A stretch of 32,693 nt of DNA, from the NCBI GenBank assembly GCA_937924335.1, contig CALDWW010000093.1, forward strand, positions 1-32,693, in the 5' to 3' direction. The DNA is from an uncultured Gammaproteobacteria bacterium (lineage in GTDB: Bacteria > Pseudomonadota > Gammaproteobacteria > Steroidobacterales > XN24). Positions 9,305-16,740 of this stretch are shown here, piece after piece (positions within the stretch are counted from its first letter, which is position 1; each line of letters starts with the position of its first letter). A program made the translations under genes and the position numbers. The notes beneath the pieces were generated by a model. It saw only the letters and a program-made list of their open reading frames with translations. It was not told where the DNA came from and searched no databases.

Positions 9305-10531
9305 TCAGATCTCGGACAGGATCTTCCGGCGTAGCGCCAGATACTCTTCATTGCTGATCAGACCATCGTCCCGCAGCGTGTTAAGAGTCTTCAGCCGGGC
9401 GGGAATCGTCCGACGCGCTTCGGGAGAGTCTGTGGGGACAGGCACGGGCGCCGGTACCGGTCGAACCGATGGCTGCGGTGACACGCCGCTGAATCCGCCG
9501 CTGCCGCCAACCGCGCGGGTCGGTGTCCCCATGGCGACCGTCCCGCCCTGCCCGACCGCGCTGCCCTCGCTGATCGTACCAGCCGGCGAGATCGCTCGTG
9601 CGGCAGCCAGCCGATCGACCCGGGTGTCATAGTCCGACAACATGCGCTTCTGCTCATCGATACTCGGCGCGAGCACGTCGATGACGGGTGGCTGGTTGCC
9701 GTCCGAATCGTTGACGATGCCGAAACGATCCCGGTGGCGGCCCCTGGCCGCCGGGATGACCATCAGATTGAATTCTCCCGGCGTCAGCTCGACCACCTTG
9801 GAGAGTTGCTCTACCTCACAGCCGGTCACCAGTACAGAGTAGCCCCACTCAGGGCTCGCTGACTCACCGAGGAAGCTGTCGGGGACGAAGAAGCGGATGG
9901 TTCTTCCCGTGACACTGATCTGCTCCGGGAAGAAGAAGTACTTGGAGATTTCCTTCTGGATATCTTCCTGGGCCTGCAGGACATCTTCGCGGTCAACGCG
10001 GCCCTTTTCGGCCTCGATGGCCTTCTCGCGCTCGCGTTCAAGGAACATGGAATAGTAAGCGCGAGCGACCTTGGGACGCGGCGTGAGCACGATCGCTTTT
10101 TCCCAGGCATCGTTTTGCGAGACGCTCATCTTGCGTCCGGGCAGCGTGTCTGTGCGGCCGGACCCGACTACCCGGTCCCGATCGACATAGATATCGATGT
10201 TGAAGGTGTAGAACCCATGCCGGGCGAGTTTCTGGAGGGGCTCCTTGCCCACGTAAGTGAGCTGGCCCTTGGGGTCGGGGATCTTGCGGCCGAGGCGCAC
10301 CTTGAACCAGGTGCCGTCCTTGCGATGCTCGACCTCGATGCGCTCCAGGTCCAGCGATCCCTTGTCCATGTCATCACGATTCGGGTACACGAGATCGCCC
10401 GCGCCGAAGTCATCTCCACGAGGATCGGTCACCATGAATCCCTCAGCACGGGCATCCGGGAGCATGACCACCGACATCGTCAGGATCATCAGGGCTTTGA
10501 GTGCCGGCAGTGTTGTTTTGTTGGTCCGCAT
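9305..10531 (-). CDS. Secreted glucodextranase-C/DOMON-like protein with SHOCT-type C-terminus
   Basis: About 408 aa when started at the ATG at 10529-10531, which places a signal peptide (ending D-A-R-A) at the N-terminus; the longer frame to 10579 would run through a terminator hairpin and is rejected. The first part has the DPRGDDFGAGDLVYPNRDD signature of the glucodextranase C-terminal-like domain, a DOMON-related beta sandwich thought to bind carbohydrate, followed by further family-like blocks (NDAWEKAIVLTP). A charged helical stretch (E-R-E-R-E-K-A-I-E-A-E) suggests a coiled coil. After a Gly/Pro-rich linker the last 25 residues (LRDDGLISNEEYLALRRKIL) match the SHOCT short C-terminal motif, linked to oligomerisation. 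No catalytic domain is present. It is a paralogue of the 12845-13690 product. Confidence 0.75.
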   Translation of the reverse strand: MRTNKTTLPALKALMILTMSVVMLPDARAEGFMVTDPRGDDFGAGDLVYPNRDDMDKGSLDLERIEVEHRKDGTWFKVRLGRKIPDPKGQLTYVGKEPLQKLARHGFYTFNIDIYVDRDRVVGSGRTDTLPGRKMSVSQNDAWEKAIVLTPRPKVARAYYSMFLEREREKAIEAEKGRVDREDVLQAQEDIQKEISKYFFFPEQISVTGRTIRFFVPDSFLGESASPEWGYSVLVTGCEVEQLSKVVELTPGEFNLMVIPAARGRHRDRFGIVNDSDGNQPPVIDVLAPSIDEQKRMLSDYDTRVDRLAAARAISPAGTISEGSAVGQGGTVAMGTPTRAVGGSGGFSGVSPQPSVRPVPAPVPVPTDSPEARRTIPARLKTLNTLRDDGLISNEEYLALRRKILSEI

Positions 10532-10544
10532 TGCTTGAGCATAT

Positions 10545-10575
10545 AAAAAGGGCAGCCCCGGAACCGGGACCGCCC
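10545..10575 (-). terminator. Rho-independent terminator after the outer-membrane barrel gene
   Basis: On the minus strand, GGGCGGTCCCGG and CCGGGGCTGCCC form a 12-bp stem with two G-U pairs and a minimal loop, directly followed by five T. It lies 19 bases after the barrel gene's stop codon and 13 bases ahead of the start of the next gene, so downstream genes depend on readthrough or on a promoter in the very short space after it. Confidence 0.85.
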
Positions 10576-10594
10576 TCATGCTATCAGAGCCCCG

Positions 10595-12754
10595 TCAGAA
10601 GCTCACTTTCATAAACGCCTTCAGACGGTACTGATCGAAGTCGACCGTGTCGTCCGCAATATCTCCCAGCGGCGTTGCGACAAATTCGCCGGTCGGTATG
10701 AGCTTCGCGCGTCGGCCGTTGTCGTTGGTATAGAAGTCGGGATCATAGTCGCCCCAGAACCAGTCCGCGGACGCGCCGAACTCTACTCCGGAGAGGAAGT
10801 AGTTCAACAGCACGCCGACACGGTTCTTGGTGTGATCACCGGTCATGTATTCGAGATAACCGAAGTTGTTGCTGAATTCGAAGCCGTTTCCGTCGACAGA
10901 CTCCACCGGCTTGGCGACGTCCACGGTGCCGTCCACCAGCGAGACATCCCAGTAGTCGTACAGGAAGGTGGCGTACAGGTCCGGATGGAGCTGATAACCG
11001 ATGCTGATGCCGTACTGGGCATATTCGGCGTCGCGGTCGTCACAGCCTTCGCAGCCGCGGAACTGGCTGTCGAAGTCGAACACCCAGCTGGAGCGATCGA
11101 TCGCTGCGCCGGCGTATCCGTCGCCGTAGGCGTCCGCCAGACCCGCCTCGCTCTTGACCCGGTCATCGTCATCGTCGATGAACTTGTAGCGGAAGCTCAG
11201 ATCGAAGCCGTTCATCAGATCGAGGAAATAGTCGGCGTTGAACGCGAAGATCTCCGTTTCCCGATCCTGATACGGGGCATACGGGTTACGCCAGTCGCCC
11301 CCCAGGCCCCAGGCGTGGTTGTTCTCGTTCATCGGGTACTGGTCGCAGGAAGTGCGGTAGCCGACGTCGGTCGGCGTCGTGCCGTCGTTCGCGATCTGTC
11401 CGCCGCAGGCCTGCCAGTTGCTGTCGTAGTCGAAATAGCTGTATTCCCCGGAGAACTCCCAGTCATTCCAGGTGTACTTCGGCACGATCGTGAAACCCTC
11501 GTAGCCGTTGACGCCGTAGGCCACCGGCTCGTCGAAGTCGGTGAAGTCGTTGTCGGCCATCAGGTTGCCGGCCACCTGCTGGGTCTCGCCGTTCCAGCCG
11601 CCGTAGCCGAGGCCGGCTGCAGAACTACCGTTCTCCCGATTACCGTAGTTGTAGTCGGGCCGACCCCACTGGAAGGTATTCATCCAGCCGGACGTCAGCA
11701 GCACATCCTGCTCCCGCCGTGCTGCCTGGACCGACATGTAGTCGGCGCCGATGTGGAAAGCCTGCAGGTTGAATGTCAGATCGGGTATCAGGAAGTCGCC
11801 GATATCGAGGTTCAGGAACCAGGATGTATCGTCCGCGTCTTCGTTGAGCAACGGGCTGAACCGGGCACCCTGACCCTCGTCAACGTTGTAGTCCGAGTAG
11901 TAGTAGGAGCCGGACAGGTCGAAGTGTTCGAAGCCGTTGTATTCCGCCTTGAGCCCCAACACCGAGTTGTCGTAGCGGGTGACGACGTCCGTGCCGTCGC
12001 GGATGTCCTCGTTGTCGCCGTCGTCCAGTAACTCGTTGGGTGCGACTTCCTTATCGCGAACGTACACGCCGATCGCCGTAGCATTCCAGTCAGTGCTGGA
12101 ACTCCAGCGAAGCTGACCGACGTAGGCGGCGTCGTTGGTCTCCAGCTTCAAGGCATCGTCTTCGCCGCGGGTCACGAAAGCCGGGCCGGCGAACAGACGC
12201 GGCAGAGATACGCGAGCCACGTCCCAGCGCATGTCGTTGCCGAATGCGGAACCCTGGAACAGCAGGCCGGACGCATTGTCTCTGTCGATATAGCGATACT
12301 TGCCCTGGGTCATGGGATCGAACATGCCGAAATCGTTCGAGCCGATGGTGGCCGAGTCGATCCACTCATAACCCGGGGTGATGATGGCGTAGACGCCACG
12401 CATCTTCACGTACTGGGCCGATCGCTCGTCCGACTCTTGCGGTCCGAATCCGCCGAAGTTGGTCCAGAAGTTCTGATTGAAGCGAGCCTTCAGGCGGCCG
12501 CCGATCTCGACCTGCTTGGAGACCTGGTTACGGAACATGAGCTCGAACTCGATGCCCTGACCCTGGTCACCACCTGCCTCGCCCGGCGTCTGATCGGCAT
12601 TGTTGTAGAGCGCGTTCTCATAACGCCTGTCACCATCCAGGAACTTGGCATAGACCGCGCCGAACCACTCCATCTCACCGGCATCAGCCTTTGGAGCCGG
12701 TGCCGCAAGAGCCGCGCTTACCGCCGCCGCCAGCACCAGGTTTCTGCTTTTCAT
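10595..12754 (-). CDS. Large outer-membrane beta-barrel protein, putative alpha-glucan porin
   Basis: A 719-aa exported protein with a signal peptide (positively charged start, Ala-rich core, cleavage near A-D-A-G at 23-26). The rest alternates polar and hydrophobic/aromatic residues with Asp/Asn/Gly-rich turns throughout, and ends in ...K-V-S-F; a C-terminal phenylalanine is the usual BAM signal of outer-membrane barrels. I see no TonB box or plug domain. A C-E-G-C pair occurs at about 568-571 but is not a heme motif. The ATG at 12754 has a strong GGGGG ribosome site. It sits between two DOMON-like genes and next to malEFG, so it is the best candidate for glucan passage across the outer membrane. 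I do not recognise the family; it is not an obvious LamB homologue, which is shorter. Function is inferred from context. Confidence 0.7.
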   Translation of the reverse strand: MKSRNLVLAAAVSAALAAPAPKADAGEMEWFGAVYAKFLDGDRRYENALYNNADQTPGEAGGDQGQGIEFELMFRNQVSKQVEIGGRLKARFNQNFWTNFGGFGPQESDERSAQYVKMRGVYAIITPGYEWIDSATIGSNDFGMFDPMTQGKYRYIDRDNASGLLFQGSAFGNDMRWDVARVSLPRLFAGPAFVTRGEDDALKLETNDAAYVGQLRWSSSTDWNATAIGVYVRDKEVAPNELLDDGDNEDIRDGTDVVTRYDNSVLGLKAEYNGFEHFDLSGSYYYSDYNVDEGQGARFSPLLNEDADDTSWFLNLDIGDFLIPDLTFNLQAFHIGADYMSVQAARREQDVLLTSGWMNTFQWGRPDYNYGNRENGSSAAGLGYGGWNGETQQVAGNLMADNDFTDFDEPVAYGVNGYEGFTIVPKYTWNDWEFSGEYSYFDYDSNWQACGGQIANDGTTPTDVGYRTSCDQYPMNENNHAWGLGGDWRNPYAPYQDRETEIFAFNADYFLDLMNGFDLSFRYKFIDDDDDRVKSEAGLADAYGDGYAGAAIDRSSWVFDFDSQFRGCEGCDDRDAEYAQYGISIGYQLHPDLYATFLYDYWDVSLVDGTVDVAKPVESVDGNGFEFSNNFGYLEYMTGDHTKNRVGVLLNYFLSGVEFGASADWFWGDYDPDFYTNDNGRRAKLIPTGEFVATPLGDIADDTVDFDQYRLKAFMKVSF

Positions 12755-12844
12755 ATCGTCCCCCTACAGGCCCTTTGTTCTCGTCGACGCCGCGCTCGCG
12801 CCCGGTCGTCTTCTTTACTTCTTATTTGTCCAAAGTTACCGATG

Positions 12845-13690
12845 TCACTCGTGGGATCCGGTCACCATTTCGAGCGTTGCCCACTTGACCGCGTTGCCGT
12901 CCAGGTCGCACTCGTACTCCAGCATCTTGTGCTGCGCCGCGATCTCATCGTCGCCGCCCTTCGCCGGTGGTGCGAGGATGTCCATGACGTGTGGATCGCA
13001 ATCCATGTCATGACCACCACCGAATCGGTGCTGGCCCTCGAACTCGTTGACCTTGCGTGTCAGCAGATCGGTCTTCGCCGGGAAGCCCTCGTTTGACTGC
13101 ATCACGACCTGGTAGCCCCAGCCACCCGGATTCATGGCGCTGGCTGCTGCCGGCGCAACATCGTTCAGCGGCACTCGCCCGGAGATGCACTTGCCCTTGC
13201 CCAGCGTCTTGCGTGGCACCAGCAGGTCGCCACTGGAGAGATGGTCGGCGGCTTTCATCTTGGACTCTGACATCACCCGGGACTGTTGTTGCGGCGACAG
13301 TACGACGACCTTCTCCCAGGCGTCTGACGGCGCGAAGCGGATGTTGGTGCCCGCGATGCCCTCGGTATGACCGCTGCCTGGCGTCCGATCGGTATCGATG
13401 AATACGAACGCCATCTGCACCGCGAATCCGACACCCATGCCCCATGGATCATCAAGTTTGCTGTTGACGCAAACCTTGATCTCCATGTTCTTGCCCTTGT
13501 TGGTGATCTCCACTGCCGTGATGTCGAAGGAGCCCGGTGAATACACGGCGTCGGTCGGGTAGATATAGGTGCCCGGGCCGTTGTCGTCTCCGGTAGGATC
13601 CTTGAACTCGAGCGTGGCAGCCGTCGCAGAGACTGAGGCCATGGCTAAAACCACCAGACCCGCCAGCAGATTGTTGATTTTTCTATTCAT
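12845..13690 (-). CDS. Secreted glucodextranase-C/DOMON-like protein
   Basis: About 281 aa starting at the ATG at 13688-13690, seven bases after a strong GGAGGAG ribosome site; the frame also opens at a TTG 15 bases earlier, inside that site. A signal peptide ends near A-T-A-A. The mature start has the signature DPTGDDNGPGTYIYPTDAVY followed by P-G-S-F-D-I-T-A-V-E-I, characteristic of the glucodextranase C-terminal-like (DOMON-related) domain found at the end of some amylolytic enzymes, here without any catalytic domain. F-I-D-T-D-R-T-P-G-S-G-H-T-E-G and S-D-A-W-E-K-V-V-V-L-S-P are shared in pattern with the second paralogue downstream. Likely a periplasmic or surface carbohydrate-binding protein. 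It lies between malG and the barrel gene. Confidence 0.78.
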   Translation of the reverse strand: MNRKINNLLAGLVVLAMASVSATAATLEFKDPTGDDNGPGTYIYPTDAVYSPGSFDITAVEITNKGKNMEIKVCVNSKLDDPWGMGVGFAVQMAFVFIDTDRTPGSGHTEGIAGTNIRFAPSDAWEKVVVLSPQQQSRVMSESKMKAADHLSSGDLLVPRKTLGKGKCISGRVPLNDVAPAAASAMNPGGWGYQVVMQSNEGFPAKTDLLTRKVNEFEGQHRFGGGHDMDCDPHVMDILAPPAKGGDDEIAAQHKMLEYECDLDGNAVKWATLEMVTGSHE

Positions 13691-13719
13691 GGAGACTCCT
13701 CCCAAAGACCCGATCCTTG

Positions 13720-13786
13720 ATACCTTATGTGACCATCTTATTCAATTGATGCAAATACTTACTGGCAATCTGTATTAAGTGCTCAA
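13720..13786 (-). promoter_or_regulatory. AT-rich possible internal promoter between malG and the DOMON/barrel genes
   Basis: The 96-bp gap between malG and the DOMON-like gene is unusually AT-rich for this window and is the longest gap inside the amylase-to-barrel run. On the minus strand it contains TTGCCA and TTGCAT as -35-like hexamers with AT-rich sequence (TGAATA, CATAAG) at roughly suitable distances. This could give the barrel and DOMON genes an expression level independent of the ABC transporter. The box assignment is tentative. Confidence 0.35.
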
Positions 13787-14674
13787 TCAGCCCTTGACGC
13801 CGCCCGCAGTAAGGCCGGAAACGAGATATTTCTGCAGATACAGGAACAGCAACACCACCGGCAACGAGATGATCATGGAGCCTGCAGCAAAATAGCCCCA
13901 CTGGCTGGCAAAGCCGCCGACAAAGAACTTTAGCCCGACCGGGGCCGTGTACTTCATCTCTTCCTCGAGGAAGGTCGCGGCGAGAATGAACTCGTTCCAT
14001 GCGGTCATGAACGAAAACAAGGCCGTTACCGCCACCGCAGGCTTGGCCAGCGGCAGAATGATTCTGAAGAAAATCACCTGCCGCGAGGCCCCGTCCATGA
14101 TGGCGGATTCCTCTATCTCGATGGGGATAGTGTCGAAATAACCTTTCATCATCCAGACACAGAACGGAATAGCCGTCACCGAATAGACCAGCACCAGGCC
14201 GATGAAGCTGTTCCCCAGCCCCAGCCACTGCGTGATGATGATGTAGATAGGCACCAGCAAGAGGGTCCCGGGGAACATCTGCGACACCAGGAATGACATC
14301 ATGCCCGCCTTGCGCCCCGGGAACTGGAACCGGGAGAATGCATAGGCCGCGGTGCAGGCCAGGAAGACGCCCAACACCGTTGTCAGCGCTGCGATAATCG
14401 CGCTGTTCATCATCCAGGTCAGAAACGGCTGCTCGGTGAGCACATCCCGGAAGTTGTCGAGAGACCAGGTCTGTGGCCAGGGCATGATGGCGCGCAGGCG
14501 GTCAAGGAACCCGGGATCCGCCGGGACATCGGCAAATGCCAGGGCCTGCTGACCGGAAAATCCGACCACGATGACCCACAGGATCGGATAGGTCGAAATG
14601 ACCGTGAAGAACACCAGAAAAAGGTGCAGCCAGAAGTGCGAGACCTGGCCGGTTCTCTTGTCTGCGCCGATCAT
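13787..14674 (-). CDS. malG: Maltodextrin ABC transporter inner-membrane permease MalG
   Basis: A 295-aa integral membrane protein of the binding-protein-dependent sugar permease family. It has six hydrophobic segments, the first near residues 13-35, and the EAA loop that docks onto MalK (E-E-S-A-I-M-D-G-A-S-R, about residues 187-197, followed by I-I-L-P-L-A-K-P). Length and layout match MalG. The start ATG overlaps the malF stop codon (ATGA), so translation is coupled. The C-terminus ends L-V-S-G-L-T-A-G-G-V-K-G, which is the typical MalG tail. It pairs with the adjacent MalF to form the channel for maltodextrins delivered by MalE. Confidence 0.96.
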   Translation of the reverse strand: MIGADKRTGQVSHFWLHLFLVFFTVISTYPILWVIVVGFSGQQALAFADVPADPGFLDRLRAIMPWPQTWSLDNFRDVLTEQPFLTWMMNSAIIAALTTVLGVFLACTAAYAFSRFQFPGRKAGMMSFLVSQMFPGTLLLVPIYIIITQWLGLGNSFIGLVLVYSVTAIPFCVWMMKGYFDTIPIEIEESAIMDGASRQVIFFRIILPLAKPAVAVTALFSFMTAWNEFILAATFLEEEMKYTAPVGLKFFVGGFASQWGYFAAGSMIISLPVVLLFLYLQKYLVSGLTAGGVKG

Positions 14675-16719
14675 GCGTTGGCCGCCTCCGTCGCCTTTGT
14701 CATCCGTGTCTGGAAGACCCCGTAAAACATCAGAATGAAGAAGATGACGACTGAATAAGCCGCCGCATATCCATATCGGTATTCTTCGAAGGCGATCTTG
14801 TAGGACTTGGTGATCAGGATCTCATTGGCCCCGGCGGGTGAGCCCCCGGAAACCAGGTAGATCACGTTGAACATATTGAATGTCCAGACCACGGAAATGA
14901 TGATGGCCGGGATCAGTGTTGGCTTCAGTGACGGCAGCGTGACATGCCTGAATTGCTGCCAGCGGGTGGCTCCGTCGATGGTCGCCGCCTCGTAGAGGTC
15001 AGCCGGTATCGACTGCAGAGCGCCCAGGGTGATTACCATCATGAACGGGAAACTCAGCCAGCCGTTTGTAATAAGGCCGGTCATAAATGCAGAGAAGACA
15101 CCATCGAACCAGGCAATCGGCTCACCGCCGAACATCTGGATCCCCTGATTGATGACGCCGAATTGCTGATGGAACATGCCTTTCCAGATCAACGCCGTGA
15201 TGTAGTTGGGGATCGCCCAGGGCAGGATCAGGAGTACCCGGTAGATATTGGTGTATTTGAGCCCTTTCGTATTTAGCGTCAGCGCCAGCAGCACGCCTAC
15301 AGTGACGCCGAAGGCAACGTTGGTCATCGTCCAGCAAACGGTTATGAACAGCGTCCAGTAGAAGTTCTGGTAGTTGATCACTGCCCCTTCCGCGGTACTC
15401 TCGAACAGGCTGAAATCTCCGAGGATACTCACGTAGTTCTGAAATCCGACCATCAGATCCGCCAGCGGCTCACTGACATTGAGGACGGTCTGTCCGCTGA
15501 AGGACAGCAGGATGCCGTAACCAAACGGGAAGAAGGCAAGCACCATCATTCCGAGCATGGCGGGCATGACGTAAAAATAGGCGGATCGGTGCTCCTGGAC
15601 CGTACGCCTGAGGCGCCTGGCATAACCGAGGGCAAAAAAGACCAGGATGATCAGTCCCACTCCCCAGTTCCAGCGGAGCGCACTGCCCAGGCGATCCGTC
15701 ATCTCTGAAACCTTGTCCGCGAGTGCGGCGCCCTTGACGTTGCCGTCGCCGTCAATCACGCCGAACGGTCGCCGGAACAGATCCACGTCCCAGCGGTTTT
15801 CCATGGTTGGATCCAGAGAGACGCCTGCCTGACCGGCCAGGTATCCGAGGCGGTCTTTGACTGAGCTGAATTCGCCGGCCAATTGCCCGGTCAGGCTCGT
15901 GTAGGCGGCGGTGAGATCGCCCATTTCAGAGCGGCTGTAGACAGCTGCGCTCAGCGTCAGCAGCACCAAGCCGACTGCGAACAGCGCCCAGGGCTTGTGC
16001 CGCGTCACGTCTTTGTCTCGCCGTTCGCGGCCGACCGCTGCCAGGGCGCCGATTGCAAGAAGATAGGCGCCGATCACGAGTCCGGCGGCAAGCAGCCGGT
16101 TGCCGGTCGCGGCGACGGCGGTGCGGCGACGCTCGGATTGCACGATACCGGTGACCTTTTCGCCGACGAAATACGGCAGGCTGACTCTTACCAGGCCCCC
16201 GTCGAGTTCCTCCACTTCGATCTGCCGCCGGCGGTAGATCCCCTCGTCACGCTGAGTCTGGACTGACGCTCGCAGACTTTGACCCAGATCGAACAGCCAC
16301 TTTTCGTCGCGGCTCAGCCGGCGCGGCGGGGCCATGTCATCGACATCGTTCGGCTGGGTGCTGGCAAGCAGCCTGGCGCCGCTCAACCTGAGGACGCGGT
16401 AGGTCGCAGCGCCGTCGTCTGTCCCCGGCAGGCCCTTGAGCATCGTCGTCAGTTTTTCAGAAGCGCTCTTCTTGTCCGCGGTTTCGATCGCCCCGGCGGC
16501 ATCGGCCAGTGCCATCAACTCGACGATCACGCCACGATTCCATTGATCGGTCGTGATCTCGGTTTTTGCCTGCCCTACAAACCAGTGTCCCAGAGAGATC
16601 GTCAGCGCGACGGCGAGCAGGACACCGAATGCGGCCGGATGGAACAGCAGGCCCCGTATGCCGCGGGGCGCTTCTTCCTTCCGATCGAGGTAGGCGGTAT
16701 TGCCGGCTACGATACTCAC
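14671..16719 (-). CDS. malF: Maltodextrin ABC transporter permease MalF with long N-terminal periplasmic extension
   Basis: A 682-aa permease. The core, from about residue 380, has the MalF transmembrane set and the EAA loop Y-E-A-A-T-I-D-G-A-T-R (about 576-586) followed by V-T-L-P-S-L-K-P. Ahead of it are about 350 extra residues: a membrane segment (about 25-48), a periplasmic domain (about 50-200) with cache/PDC-like beta strands such as Y-R-V-L-R-L-S-G-A-R-L-L-A-S-T and V-R-V-S-L-P-Y-F-V-G, two more membrane segments (about 205-230 and 243-262), a second periplasmic stretch (about 263-348) with F-G-V-I-D-G-D-G-N, and a fourth segment (about 350-367). E. coli MalF is 514 aa with its large periplasmic loop placed elsewhere. 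The start is a GTG with a strong GGAGG site. The cache-like reading is by eye. Confidence 0.92.
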   Translation of the reverse strand: MSIVAGNTAYLDRKEEAPRGIRGLLFHPAAFGVLLAVALTISLGHWFVGQAKTEITTDQWNRGVIVELMALADAAGAIETADKKSASEKLTTMLKGLPGTDDGAATYRVLRLSGARLLASTQPNDVDDMAPPRRLSRDEKWLFDLGQSLRASVQTQRDEGIYRRRQIEVEELDGGLVRVSLPYFVGEKVTGIVQSERRRTAVAATGNRLLAAGLVIGAYLLAIGALAAVGRERRDKDVTRHKPWALFAVGLVLLTLSAAVYSRSEMGDLTAAYTSLTGQLAGEFSSVKDRLGYLAGQAGVSLDPTMENRWDVDLFRRPFGVIDGDGNVKGAALADKVSEMTDRLGSALRWNWGVGLIILVFFALGYARRLRRTVQEHRSAYFYVMPAMLGMMVLAFFPFGYGILLSFSGQTVLNVSEPLADLMVGFQNYVSILGDFSLFESTAEGAVINYQNFYWTLFITVCWTMTNVAFGVTVGVLLALTLNTKGLKYTNIYRVLLILPWAIPNYITALIWKGMFHQQFGVINQGIQMFGGEPIAWFDGVFSAFMTGLITNGWLSFPFMMVITLGALQSIPADLYEAATIDGATRWQQFRHVTLPSLKPTLIPAIIISVVWTFNMFNVIYLVSGGSPAGANEILITKSYKIAFEEYRYGYAAAYSVVIFFILMFYGVFQTRMTKATEAANA

Positions 16720-16740
16720 GATATCCTCCCCCGCCCGTCC

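Noticed and set aside
11040..11052. C-x-x-C in the barrel as a possible heme site, which with DOMON neighbours might suggest an electron-transfer conduit
   Set aside because: The motif is C-E-G-C-D, without the histidine of C-x-x-C-H, and no multiheme cytochrome gene is nearby; all other neighbours are glucan genes.
10832..12031. Plus-strand open frame of 399 codons
   Set aside because: Antisense to the outer-membrane barrel; the repeated Val/Glu/Asp composition reflects the Asp/Tyr-rich barrel read backwards.
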